A stretch of 64,000 nt of DNA. Origin: Chloranthus sessilifolius. Taxonomy: Eukaryota > Streptophyta > Magnoliopsida > Chloranthales > Chloranthaceae. The notes beneath the pieces are model-generated. The model saw nothing but the letters and a program-made list of their open reading frames with translations. It did no database searches and was not told the DNA's origin. The stretch covers positions 99,741,416 to 99,805,415 of the forward strand of contig CM037596.1 of assembly GCA_021018995.1 (NCBI GenBank), in the 5' to 3' direction. A program made the position numbers and the translations under genes. Positions 31,672 to 43,891 of the stretch are shown here, piece by piece. Position 1 is the stretch's first letter, and each line of letters begins with the position of its first letter.

Positions 31672-34600
31672 ATGGCATCGAAATTTGTAAAAAATTCAAA
31701 TGCGAGATTCAAGGTTGAAAAATTCGACGGGAAGACCAATTTTAGCTTGTGGCAAGTACAAGTTTGGGATATCTTAATTTAACAAGCGCTGCACAAGGCA
31801 TTGAAAGGACTATCGGGTAAGCCGACAGATATGTCCGATAGTGATTGGGAAGAATTTGAACTTCAAGCGTGTAATACAATTCAGCTATGTCTAGCGAGGA
31901 GATTATGCACAATGTGATGTAGGAAAACTTGGCGGCCTCGCTGTGGGCCAAATTGGAGTCTCTACATGACGAAATCTCTGACGAGTAGTCTATATCTCAA
32001 GAAACAACTATACAAGTTGCATAGGAAGGCAAGTACTTCTTTCAATGAACATTTTAATGAATTCAATAGAATAATACCTGATTTATTAAATGTTGGAGAA
32101 GAGGTTAAGGATGAAGACAAAACACTATTGTTTTTGTCTTTCCTCCTCGATTCCTATGAGTACCTTGTTACGACGCTGCTCCATGGGAAGGACTGTAAAT
32201 CCGATAGTGATACACAAGCAGATAACTTGTTGGTTAGGGGGAGAGCAAAGGACTGTAAATCCGAAAGGGGTAGATCAAAGTCCAAATCTAAATCCAAAAA
32301 CAGCAAGACAGTAGAATGCTACAAGTGTCTCGAAAATGGTCACATCAGAAGGCATTGCCCACAGTTACAAACAAAGAGGGACGATGCTCAAGATAAGAAG
32401 CAGAAAGGGGTCGTTGATAAGGCTGGTATAACCGATCAAACTCCGGATGATGATAGAAACGTGTTGTCAGTGGCTTCTGATAAATACTCACAGAATGCAT
32501 GGATACTTGATTCAGGGGGACTCCTACCACATGTGTCCAAATAGGGACTGGTTCACGCTTTATAAAGAGGTGGATGGTGGAACGGTTTTGATGAGTAACA
32601 ATATGGCTTGTAAAATAGTTGGAAACGAGAGTATCAGATTAAAGATGCACGATGGGGTGTAAGAACATTAATCGATGTACGCCATGTTCCGGAACTGAAG
32701 AACCTCATATCGCTGGATATACTAGACGCCAATTGGCTCAAGTTTACAGATCAAGGTGGAGTTTTGAAGGTGACAAAGGGATCCCTGGTTGTGATGAAAG
32801 CGAAAAAGGTTGGGAACCTTTACTTTCTATCAGGGAGTACAATGACAGGTGGAACAACAGTATCTACGTCAGATGATAGTGGTTTGTCTTCTACATAGTT
32901 ATGGCACATGCGCTTGGGGCACATGTTAGAAAGAAGGATGACAGAGTTAAGTAAGCATGACTTGTTGAAAGGTGTAAAGGCATGGAAAATTGACTTTTGT
33001 GAGCACTGTGTCTTCGGGAAACAATGCTGGGTTAAGTTCAACACAATGGTTCACACTACAAAAGACACACTGGACTATATTCATTCAGATGTATGAGGGC
33101 TTTCAAAGATCCCTTCTAATGGTAGTGTCAGGTACTTCGCCTCCTTCATTGATGATTACTCTCGGTATGTATGGATTTATATGATGAAGAGTAAGGATGC
33201 GGTGTTGAAAGTCTTTAAGAGGTGGAAAATACTGTTTGGGAACCAGACTGGAAAGAAGGTCAAGCGGTTGAGAACCGATAATAGTGATGAGTGCTCCAGT
33301 GAATAGTTTCAGGAGTTCTATGAAGAAAACGGTATTGCTAGGCACTTCATAGTGAGAAATACACCGCAACAGAATTGGGTAGCAGAACGTATGAACAAAA
33401 CTCTACTTGAAAATGCAAGATGTATGTTATCCAATGCGAGAATTGGTAGAGTGTTTTGGGATGAGGCAGTCAGTACATCAAGCTATCTAGTAAATAGATC
33501 ACCGTCTACAACAATAGTGTGTAAGGCTCCAATTGAGATGTGGTCAGGGAAACTTGCAGATGACAGTGCACTGAGGGTCTTTAGTTGCACTACATATTAT
33601 CATGTCAAAGATCGTAAAATTGACCCACAGGCAAAGAAAGCGATTTTCTTAGGGTACGCAAATAGTGTGAAAGGATACAGGTTATGGTGTTTTGAGCAGA
33701 ATAAGGTTGTGATCAACAGAATTGTGACCTTTGATGAATCTATTATGTGAACTTATAGCAAACAGATCATGAAAATCGGATAAGAGGTGGCGGAAGATCA
33801 ATTTGAGGTGGAGTTAGAAACTCCTACAGTTATTACATCAGAGGGAAGTGTAGAAATAATTGAGAGAGAGCCAAATCAATCCTTAGCAGGTGGAAGACCC
33901 AAAAGGAATGTTAGAGCACCAATTCGCTACGGTTACGAGGATATGGTTGCCTACGCGTTGACGTTGGATGATAGTGAGCCGTTTTCATTCAAGGATGCAA
34001 TTAGTAGTAGATGTGCATGAGAATGGAAGACCGTAATGGGTGAAGAGATGAATTCTCTTTATAAGAATCAAACTTGGAAACTGATAGAGTTACCTAAGGG
34101 AAAGTGAGCGATTGGGTGCAAGTGAATTTATAAGAAGAAAAAGGGTTCTCTGAAAAGTAGTGGTGCAAGATATAAAACACAGTTGGTAGCAAAAGGCTAT
34201 GTGCAAAAGAAAGACATTGATTACAATGAGGTGTTCTCACCGTTTGTGAAACACACTTTAATCCGGGTTTTGTTGTCAATTGAAACACAGTTGAACTTAG
34301 AGTTCGAACAACTCGATGTGCAAACGACGTTTCTACATGGTGATCTGGAGGAGGAGACCTTTATGAACCATCCTGAAGGGTTCATATCTCCTGGAGAAGA
34401 GAGGTTAGTGTGCAAATTGAAGAAGTTCTTGTACGGGTTGAAGCAGTTGCTGAGATAGTGATACAAGAGGTTTGACACGTTCATGGTGGGGTAAAATTGC
34501 ATTCGAAGTGATTACGACAGCTGCGTTTATTTCAAAAGGCTAGCGGATCACTCATTCATTTATCTTCTCTTGTATGTTGATGACATGCTTATAGCTGCAA

Positions 34601-35511
34601 AGAGCATGGTGCAGATCAACAAGTTGAAATATTAACTTGGCATGAAGTTTGAGATGAATGATCTTGGCGCAACGAGAAAAATTCTTGGGATGGAGATTCA
34701 GAGAGACGGAAAGAAATGGCAGTTGTGTCTGACACAAAAGAGTTATTTGGAGAAGGTACTCTCCCAATTTGGGATGGAGAACTCAAAGGCTGTGAGTACT
34801 CCATTAGCAGCTCACTTTTGTCTTACGGCTAGTATGTCTCCTATTACAGATGAGGAACGTGAGTCCGTGACTCGTGTTTTCTACGCGAGTGCTGTTCGTA
34901 GCTTGATGTACGCTATGATATGCACTCGATCGGATATTTTACAGGCCGTTAGTGTGGTTAGCAGGTATATGGCTAATCCGGGCAAAGAGCATTGGTAGGC
35001 GGTGAAATGGATTATGAGGTACATACGTGGTACCAAGGATGTTGGGCTGGTTTTTCGCAGCAGTGCATGTCATCAGTTTTGCGGATACGCAGATTCAGAT
35101 TATGCGGGTGATTTTGATAAGCGTCGGTCTACAACGGGATATGGGCTTACGCTATCAGGAGGTCCGATTAGCTGGAGGTCGATGTTACATGATATAATGG
35201 CTTTGTCTACTACAGAGGCAAAGTATATGGCGGTAATAGAGGCAGTGAAAGAAGCATTGTGGATTTAGGGCTTAGTTGGTGACTTTGGGATCACATTGGA
35301 AAGTGTCGATGTGTTCTGCGATAGCCAGAGTGCTATTTACTTAGCAAAGAATCACGTATATCATGCTCATACCAAGCACATTGATATATGGTATCACTTC
35401 ATACATGAAGTAATCGAAGATGACGAGATATCTTTGAAGATGGTGAATATGAAGGACAACCCTGCGGATATGATGACAAGGTATCGGTGGTCAAGACTAA
35501 ACATTGTTTAA
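31672..35511 (+). pseudogene. Tnt1-like copia gag-pol polyprotein, broken by many stops
   Basis: ATG 31672 opens with MASKFVKNSNARFKVEKFDG and NFSLWQVQV, the UBN2-type gag. A CCHC knuckle (CYKCLENGHIRRHC) lies at about 32318-32360. The protease region carries AWILDSGG then, in another frame, YHMCPNRDW. Pre-integrase and integrase motifs follow: LWHMRLGHM, FCEHCVFGKQC, DYIHSD, FIDDYSR and NTPQQNWVAERMN (33358 on). The RT has VAKGYVQKKDIDYNEVFSP, FLHGDLEEETFM and LYVDDMLIAAK (about 34567-34600). RNase H has GYADSDYAGD, STTEAKYMAV and CDSQSAIYLAKN. Stops lie between most motifs, and many look like CAG, CAA or TGG changed to TAG, TAA or TGA. Confidence 0.93.
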
Positions 35512-35552
35512 ATTTGATCAACGTTCAGTAGGTTTGAGCGCCCTCGGGGTGC

Positions 35553-36195
35553 TGTTGGCAACGGTGATATGAGTATAGCAATGATCGGAAGAAAGGTATA
35601 TGGTGAAACTTAGAGTCAGGTTGAGAATTGCTGTTTGGCTGTAACTTGGAGGTTGGCTCGCTTGAGCGACCTTGGTTGTTGGTCGAGTGAGGTGGGACTC
35701 CCAAGGAGAGAGGACTCTTCGGTGAAAGTCGCTCAAGCGACTTTGGTTCCCGCTCGAGCGAGCAGTGCACATTCGCATGGAGCAAACTCTCTGGCCTAAG
35801 TCGATCGAGCGAGTTTGGTTGTTGCTTGAGCGACTCGTGACAACCAAGTTGCGTCTACACTGTAATTGGGCAGTTTCTCTTGGGTTAGAAAGTAGGATTC
35901 AGGTCTTCTATATAAAGGGAAAGCTCATGGACGAATTATAAGGTTGAGATATCATTGTAAAGCTTTGGAAAACCTATCTAGGGTTTTGAGGAGAGCTTTC
36001 GTGAGGCTTGAGTGTTCTTTGTATTCTTGTGTAATCATCAATATGGTGAATCATCGTTGCCCGTGGACGTAGGTATATTGCCGAACCACGTAAATATTGT
36101 CTCTTGTGTGATTGTGTCTGATTTCTTCTATTTTGCTTTCTTATTTGATCGTTCATCGTGAGATCGTTGGTTAGTTTGTGGGCTTCCGCACAATA
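35553..36195 (+). mobile_element. 3' LTR of the copia element (about 643 bp)
   Basis: It starts TGTTGGCAACGG and ends near CGCACAATA, where the 5' LTR has CGCGCAACA. A word cluster (CTCGCTTGAGCGACC, GTCGCTCAAGCGAC, CTCGAGCGAGC) lies at 35650-35850. A TATA-like tatataaaggg lies at 35911. Confidence 0.88.
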
Positions 36196-38516
36196 TTTTT
36201 TAGTCTTAAAATTTAGACCATCGATATTAGTCAATGTATGACTTTTCTCTTAAACAAATGTCTTAAGAAATTTTTTTTTATAGAATTGATCTAAGCAATG
36301 CACCCGAGCTCCACATGACACTCAAACAATAATTTGGGTGCCATGTGGATCTCCACATAGACCATTGGGGCACGCTCACCGTACACCATTGGGGTACGCA
36401 ACCCTTTTCATATATATATATATATATATAATAAAATAAAATTGAAGGCAATCTTAGAGAGCTAATAGAGAAATCTACTGATAAAAAGGTGAGAAGTATA
36501 CATAATTTCTGTCATGAATTTGACTTAAACTATTCTATATTATATAAATGGTTTTCGAAAACTGAAGTCTTTTAAAACTTTCTAACCTAACATATTATAT
36601 AAATGGTTTTTACTAGCTTTACACAGTTTTTCCTAAAATGGCAACTCTTTTTGCCATGTTGAAACTAGGTCACTTTGATGGCGCTAGGTAGGATTTTTTC
36701 ATACATTTCTCGAAGAATATTGAGTGTCCAAGTGCCACCCACTGTTGGCATGGCAAAATTCCCAAAAGTAGAAGTCCCTAGGTAACACTGATTCTAGGCT
36801 TTGTAGAATACAGTCCCATCTCTCAAATCGTGGTAATGAACTTGAGGAGGGGATCAACGCTGTTAGTAAGCCATGCAACCATGTTACTTGAATCCTTTTC
36901 AATAAAAAAATTGGTAGCACTGCAGCACCAATTATCCACGACAAAGACAAACCTGCCCAAAGTGGATATACTTCTATGGAAGCTGCTCCCATCGGTGCAG
37001 CATAGTGAAAAAGCTGCTTACCTTACCTGTTGCAATAGACTCCACTTAATCTGGCCATCCCCTGATTCATTATGCTACGACCATGAAAATGCATATTCAC
37101 CCACCCATCTTCCGGACTTGTCCACATCCTTAGCCTAGGAGCGGACTTTTTCCAGTAGCATGTTCTTTTCCATTTGTCCAAAAGCTTTTAAAGCAATATC
37201 CCACGAAAGTTGGTAAATAGTTGTGTTTTGTTACATACTTCCACTATAACTCTTCAAACAATAGTAGCTTTATTGGACGCTTTAGCATTGAAGGTGAACT
37301 GCCAAAACAAGAAAAAAAAATGTTTCACAAGTATACAGCTTGAGTGCTTCTTCTTGGCTTAATTCAATGTAGCCATAAGTCTGTTCATGAAGTGCAATTA
37401 TTCAAATCCAGAGCAAAGTCAAATTGTTAAAAGAAGAATGACCGTATCTTCCTTATCCATATGCAATTAATAAACAAATAAATAACATCTTGATTAATGT
37501 GACTACATAAACTGCATTGAATTATTGGCCAAATATTCCTTTTTGAATTTGATCTCCAATGACGGTCTTAGCTATTAGGGTGGACAAGGTAAATATGTCT
37601 TATCCTTTTTTTTATAAATAATTTTGGTCATATTCATTTTTGTAGACTGCATATTGCTTCTTATAATTAAAGTTCTAGCATATTTCAGTAGTGATACCTA
37701 GACACGTGGCACAAGTGCCAAGTGTCAAGGTGTCATAGATGTTTTGCACGCCAATTTCTAAAACTCCAATACGGTGGTATGGCGTAAAGAAGTTTTTATA
37801 TATATATTTTTAAAATAGGACATATATAGAAAAACATGATTGAAGGAAAATCTTAGAGAGCCAATTAAGGTTTGTAACAAAAAGATATATAATGTATGCC
37901 ATGAACCTAACTAAAAGTATACCATATTATACAAATCGTTTTTCAAGGACCCAAGCTTTTTATTCCATAAGTTACTAAACTTCACACAATTTTTGCTATT
38001 ATAAAATGGCGATTCATTTTATCATTTCAAAACGAGGAACATTTTGATGGTATTATGTGGTATTTTCACACACATAAAAGTATCGTGCTGTGTTGAGGAG
38101 TGTCGAAGTGCTACCGAGTGCCGGCATGTGTCCAAGTACCACCAACTGTAGGCATGGCAAAAATCCCAAAAGTAGAAGTGCCTAGGTAACACTGTATTGC
38201 AGTCATTTGGTTGTTTTTATATTAAGACCTAATCATGTAACTGTTTAATCATTCATTTCACTTTCCATTTTGGCCTAACTTCGTAGCTATGAATTTTCTT
38301 TTCTACTCGTGTAATCCTACAAATAGTTTTAGGTGGTATTTAGATTTATAAGTGACAACTTGTTTTTCCTTACAATTATATCTGTCATATCTCAACCATC
38401 TAGTTGTTTTCTCGTTAAATCCTAATTGTAAAACTGTTGATCATTTAGTTCATTTCCGATTCGAGTTCAAATTCACAGCTACAAGTTTATCATATGATAT
38501 TACCCATTACATGCAG
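36196..38516. other. End of intron 1: diverged direct repeats around about 1 kb
   Basis: About 370-bp segments at 36420-36795 and 37795-38200 are similar. They share 'gaaggcaatcttagagag(c)' type starts, 'ttatataaatggttttc', 'aaaatggc', 'ttgatgg', 'ggcatggcaaaa' and 'cccaaaagtagaagt.cctaggtaacactg'. The middle has no recognised protein. They might be old LTRs or a tandem duplicate. A stem-loop like that at 40898 lies at 36308-36360. Confidence 0.5.
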
Positions 38517-38720
38517 GAGAAAAAACTCAAGGAGCTTTTTTATAGTATTCCTTCTCCGGATGATCTTTATTCTTTGGGTGTGGAGGGCCATAAAGCCGAC
38601 ATTATTCTTGTCGATGCTGCTAAGGATAAAAAGCTTTCCATGCTGAAACAACTTATTGTAGCCTTGGTGAAAGGACCAAACTCAAATCCAGCCCTAATGA
38701 TAAAAAAGATCGCTGGATTG
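38517..38720 (+). CDS. SIS8: Raf-like MAPKKK, coding exon 2 (EDR1 domain start)
   Basis: This exon gives residues 84-151. It begins EKKLKELFYSIPSPDDL and continues through HKADIILVDAAKDKKLSML, KQLIVALVKGPNSNPALMIK and KIAGL. This is the start of the EDR1 domain (the N-terminal regulatory region shared by CTR1- and EDR1-type Raf kinases). The acceptor is acatgcag and the donor TTG|GTGAGT; both phases are 0. The exon is fully open. It joins exon 1 (VIP|EKK) and exon 3 (AGL|VSDFYK) as in relatives. Confidence 0.95.
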
Positions 38721-39646
38721 GTGAGTGGTCAGCATTGGCACTTAAAAACTTCTATTGTCTATTACTTTTCGGTTATCTTTCTGAAATCACATTGCCATAA
38801 ATGTAATAAATCTTATGAGTGCTCATGGGTTGCTCTAAGTTATTTCTCTTTGCACTTTTTCATTATTTTTGGGCATTGACACCTTTTTTAGTAGTTCTAT
38901 TTGCAATCTATAAATTTTTTTATTCAATATATAAAAGATGTTTTCATGGAATATGTTATAGTGGGTTCCTAGTCATGATTACAAGTCGATAATTATAGAC
39001 AAATGCTACTCTCTCTCTCTCTCTCTGTATCTACGATGTCACTCTTTAGTGTTTTTGGGTATAGATGCAGGTAGGAAATGGGTATTTCATGTGTACTTGA
39101 CATGCCAATATTTTGAAATTAGGATATATAAGGTGAGCACACCACGGTTTTCTCCCTGCACCCCTAAAAAGTAAAGTGCTGTGTAGATACCAAAGTTGGT
39201 ATGCATCTAGAAAAAATATTTTATTTAACCAAAAGAAATACAAAATTAGGAAAAGTTGTGTGCTCCCAAAATCTGCTATGAACACACTTTTTTGCTTAGT
39301 AATACATGTTTTGGATCTTTATTTGCCACAGTAAAGCAAAATTTATTGTTATTATTGTTTTCATTAATTGGTGCGTGGGTACAAAATGTTTGTATGTGGC
39401 TAGAAATGCTGTGCTGGGAGAAAAAGTGGTGTGCTCTCTAGTTTTATTATTTAAATATTTTAAAAATATTAAATGGTGGTTGTCTAAGTATGATTATAAA
39501 AGTTCATAATGAAGACCAAGTGCAAATTCTTTGATCCTCTCACACAATATATATATATATTACCCAAGTGAGGATGTGTATAGATGCCATGTTGATGGTC
39601 TCATTGAGTTGCAGGTATATCCATGGTGTTTGGAGGGCACTGCAAG

Positions 39647-39683
<37 letters not shown>

Positions 39684-41169
39684 CCCAAGTGAGGATGTGT
39701 ATAGATGCCATGTTGATGGTCTCATTGAGTTGTAGGGTTATCCATGGTGTTTGGAGGGCACTGCAAGGGTCACTCAGTGAAAACGTGCATGGCCGGATGA
39801 GGAAGAAAAAAAGTTAATTTTTTTGAAATGGCTAGAAGTTGCAATGTCTTCGAAAGTCAATTAATGCACTCAATCATGAGCATAGAGCCTAGTGCATATT
39901 CAAATTAATTTATGGCATTATAGAGTAGATTGTGGAAGAGCATGCAAGCTAGTTTGGGATGGATAATGCTTTGGCCAACGTGGCTTGGGCCACTCAGTTG
40001 TACATTTTGTGCAATCCACTGCTCATTGGCTCAAACATGAAAATTCTGGCGATTGCCGGGTTGATGTTAACAAAGGGGAGGGTAGTGACTATGACCTTAT
40101 ACGAGCATTGGTGGTAGTAGATATTTTGTGAGCTTTGGCTAATTCCTTTTTGCCACATGTAGGGCTTTTTTACCTTCATAAAAAATGTCTTTTTTGTGAC
40201 ATATTGTTAGGTGAAGAAAGTGAAGGGAGGGAGGCACCAACACTATATTGTCATGACATTATGGACCAGAATGATACCACTCTCTTAGGGCTAGCCATAT
40301 TATTTGGCTTTTTATTATTATCGGTTGTTGTATTTATGTATCCCCTCCCCATGCTGTTAGCCATACTATTATCATATGTTGAGGTCCGCGTATGGGGATG
40401 AAAAGTCCAACATGAGCCACATTTATGGGGTAATCCTATGAGCCAAAAGAAATATCACGACACAATTTGAATTAATGAAAGGGACTACAAGTCTACAAGT
40501 AGGTTATAGACATTGGTTGGAGATGATGCACTCAATTTAAACAACACCTTAGCATATAGAAGCTTTCTTTCTCGAATTCAATCTTAACTGCATAGCATGA
40601 GAAAAATAGGACTTGAAGTGTCAGTATCTTTGTTGAGCTTTATTAACAACTTCGAGAGGACATTCTGTCTAGGACTAGGATATCTAGCAAGTTGAGTGAG
40701 AAGCTTTTGGAGAAGAAAATGCCTTCATCTACCAAAAAAAAGAAGAAATTGCCTTCCACCAAAGGACATTGATAAGTAATAGCAATTAAATTGTATTAAA
40801 CTTCCATGTTTTGTTGATTGTATTTTAATACTTGATTGTTCTCATATGGAAGAGATCCTGGGAAGGTACTGTGATGGAGTATCTTAACCGTAAGGTCCAC
40901 ATGGAGCTCCATGTGGCACCCAAAACTAGGTTTGGGTGCCAACTGGAGCAAGGTAGCGTTGTTTTAGAGGATTTCCAAAAAGAAAGATTTCAGAACTTCT
41001 CCACTGCCTATTTTTTGAGGCTTACAATCAGGACTGTTGAATCACAGTCAAAATTTGACTTTCAACTTTATAATTCCATTTTTTTTTTTCAATTGATATA
41101 TACCACCTGCTGGAGCTCCACTTGATCTTGGAGTACCACTTATCTTGGGTACTCCATGGGAGTCACTCC
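38721..41169 (+). other. First part of intron 2
   Basis: It contains a (CT)n run (about 39009-39027) and a 121-bp tandem duplication (39545-39770) with an AT microsatellite in each unit. At 40898-40915 lies a perfect 18-bp palindrome (CACATGGAGCTCCATGTG), followed at 40915-40940 by a stem-loop (GGCACCCAAA / TTTGGGTGCC). No gene is seen. Confidence 0.6.
39545..39770. repeat. 121-bp tandem duplication with AT microsatellites
   Basis: Two units contain 'ttacccaagtgaggatgtgt' (39560 and 39681), each preceded by a TA run of different length and ending 'gagggcactgcaaggg'. Confidence 0.9.
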
Positions 41170-42990
41170 TTTTCCCTATATATATATGATAACTGGAGAT
41201 TTTATTAACTAACAAGCCAAAAATTGAAACAAAAAGCAATGATACCTACTACCATAGGACAAGCAAAACAACAGAAAAAAATCACCAAATCGAAATGCTT
41301 ATAATTGACTACTTCCCTGATTTGCAGCACCCAATTTGGCAAGACAGTCTGCTAATTGATTTGATACCCTCTGAATATACTTGATCTTAATTTGGCATTC
41401 GGACATTAGATCCCTGGCTTGATGAAGCAGATCAAGAAGCTTCCAAGGAATTTCATTACCACCGGTGAGGCCTGCAGCTACAATCTGTTAATCCCCTTCT
41501 ACCTCCACCTTTCTCCAGCCCCTACAAATTATGTTCCAGCCTCTAGAAATACATAATTTGATGCTTAATATTGGACCCCTCAATTGTGCTTCCATGCTTT
41601 CGCAGTGACCAAAATGGGAAGAATAGGCCTTTGTTTTTCCCCTTCCTGGCTTCTGATTAGGCCACCTCCACTGCTACCCAGGTGCCTAGAGTGCATCCAT
41701 CATGAGTAAGTTTAACATATTCTGTCGAGAGAGTTATCCAAATGCTAGATTTGGGATGAGGGGCAGGGCTACTATTGGCAACCTACCACAAATTTCTTAA
41801 AATGGTGCCTCTCTTCCAATCCCTTGGAAATTGCACAGGGAAGTAATCCATCATGAGTAAGTTTAACATATTCCATCGAGAGAGTTATCCAAATGCTAGA
41901 TTTGGGATGAGGGGCAGGGCTACTATTGGCAACCTACCACAAATTTCTTAAAATGGTGCCTCTCTCCCAATCCCTTGGAAATTGCACAGGGAAGTATTCC
42001 ATTAACTTGCTTTAACTCTACTGAAGATAACTTGTGGAGGGGATTCCCTATTATTAAATATTATGCTATTTCTATCCATCCTTCCATAGGACCCAAATGA
42101 CAGCCATTAGGCTGGTTTTCCACATTAATTTAACCCTTATTGAAAGAGGACAATGATTCTAATTGGCAATGGCCTCATCGATAGTTTTGGGAAAAACCCA
42201 TGGATTTTGAAGAGAGATAAATTCGATCACCATCCCTGATAAGCTACTGGACGCTAGTGGAGTAAGTGGATGGCAGTTTCTTCATTACAACAGTATAGAA
42301 CGCATCTGCTAGCCAAAGTGTGGCCTCTACTCATAAGATTCTCCAGAGTTAACACCTTATCCAGATTGAACCCTTGGGGGAGCAAGGAATTTCCAGAGAT
42401 ATTTCCACTCCAAAAAAGGTGAGACAACCTTCCTGAACATGCATTATCCGAGAAATGACCAACATTATCTGCTGTCTATAGTCTTCTATCAGAACTAAAT
42501 AGAGGAAAACAAAGTTAATTCAGAGATCCAAGCAGCTTGTAGCTCGACGAAAGAAGAAATTTCGTCCTCCATAAGGTTCTCTCATAGGGATGTTCCAACT
42601 TACCATCCTGCTAGGATCTCTGAAAATCAATTCAACAAACAATGGAAGGTCCCCGAGCCATAGATCTTCCCTGAATTTGATTTTACTTACATCTCTGAAT
42701 TGAAACCTTGTCTTTGTTAAATTTTTGGTCTAAATTGGAGACCTCTTTCCAGATCCCTGAAGCATACTCTGAGAGGTTACATGCCTAATGTTCTAAATAT
42801 CTCCTGACTGACGATACTTTGGAGGAGGATATTTATCTAATTTGCATTGGAATCTTGACCAATCCTCCAAAGCCTCTTACTTAATGAAGCTTCATTCGAA
42901 CTTATAGGCTCCTGATTCCCAGCCCACTCCAATGCTTCTCTCTATATAGCTTTCCCCAGTTAACCAAATGGTATTTTTTTTTATAGAACT
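41170..42990 (-). pseudogene. LINE ORF2, zinc-binding and RNase H part, broken (minus strand)
   Basis: On the minus strand the right side reads a zf-RVT-like region around 42270-42370 (KVLTLENLMSRGHTLASRC). Further on there is an RNase H end at about 41310-41560: KVEVEGD, GLTGGNEIPWKLLDLLHQA and RVSNQLADCLAKLGAAN. The 3' end is near 41170-41195, where 'ggcttgttagttaataaaatctcc' (reading on minus) resembles a LINE 3' end. A 151-bp tandem duplication lies at 41695-41996. The presence of RNase H separates it from the LINE family at 15008 and 23571. The element continues at 45585. Confidence 0.8.
41695..41996. repeat. 151-bp tandem duplication inside the LINE
   Basis: Two nearly identical units start 'atccatcatgagtaag' at 41695 and 41846. 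The copies differ at only a few positions, so the duplication is younger than most of the decay. Confidence 0.93.
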
Positions 42991-43891
42991 TGTCTAATGC
43001 AAGGACAAACACACTAAACCCCTAAAATAGTGTAAATCCTGTACTATAGGATTAGGGTTTTTGATTCTTGGGATAAAATAAAAATAAAAGAAAAATAAAG
43101 GAGAAGATAAACAAAATCCATGGAATTTCACCAGCGACAGTATTGGCCTTGCACCAAACCCTAAACTCGGGGAATTGAAGATCACTCAAAGAATCTCTCT
43201 TTCTTAAGATTTGCGCTAATTTTCATTCATCATAATCTGCTCTAAAATAAGTCTTTATAAGTATTTATAATAGGTAAAGGAACTCTTAAGAATATTACAA
43301 AAATTAAAACTCCTAAACTAACCATTAAAACTTATCATCTAGTGATCACAATTAATTCAACCATTAATCCCTTTTTTTCATACGGGACCAGTTTTGAAGC
43401 AACAACGATATCCGATTGATGCGATACTAGGGTTATTTGAAAGCTTATCGAATTAGATTTCCAACAAGCTAAGAATTGCTCAATTCCGATGATAAATGAA
43501 AGAGTTATGGCCATTTTTCTGAGTGCTGCACTGAAAGGGACGAAATTGATGGTCATATGTCACATATATGTGCCTGGCCCCTTCATATAAGGAAACTAAA
43601 ACAAACCTACAATGAAAAATTGTGCGAATTAAACTTCTAGCAGTCGACACAATCTTCGGTCGACCTGGGTATGACTCACGGTCGACCATGATCCTCATTG
43701 TGGTTGACTGTGAATATGATTCATGGTCAATCGTGAAACTGGGACTCTCTGTTTTTTGAAGGAGTCCTCTCATGGCTTATGACCAGTCTCTTAGTAGGGC
43801 TTTAAAGGTCCATTCATGAGTCCCCTTCTTCATCAGTTTCCTTCTCTTGACCAGTCCACAATTCCAACGTGTAGGCTTCGATTTTGCATCA
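42991..43891 (-). mobile_element. 3' LTR of a short minus-strand LTR element
   Basis: It is similar over its length to 44668-45584. It ends GCATCA on the plus strand, next to ATCCCCCCTTCTTTAAA, which on the minus strand is the polypurine tract. A cluster of CGGTCGACC / GGTCAATCGTGA words lies at 43650-43740. Confidence 0.85.

Larger units (their letters stand above)
13894..38516 (+). other. Intron 1 of the kinase gene, 24.6 kb, filled with transposons
   Basis: The donor is GTGAGT at 13894 and the acceptor ttacatgcag ends at 38516. Removing it joins ...FYSVIP to EKKLKELF in phase 0, as in homologous proteins. In order it holds a LINE, a Mutator-like plus Harbinger composite, a hAT, a gypsy-like element with an inner LINE, two MITE-like elements and a copia. 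An 18-bp perfect palindrome (TAGGAACCGCGGTTCCTA) lies at 14336-14353. Confidence 0.85.

Noticed and set aside
38352..38879. A 175-codon frame covering exon 2
   Set aside because: Only 38517-38720 matches the kinase family; the sides are intron read-through with good splice sites between.
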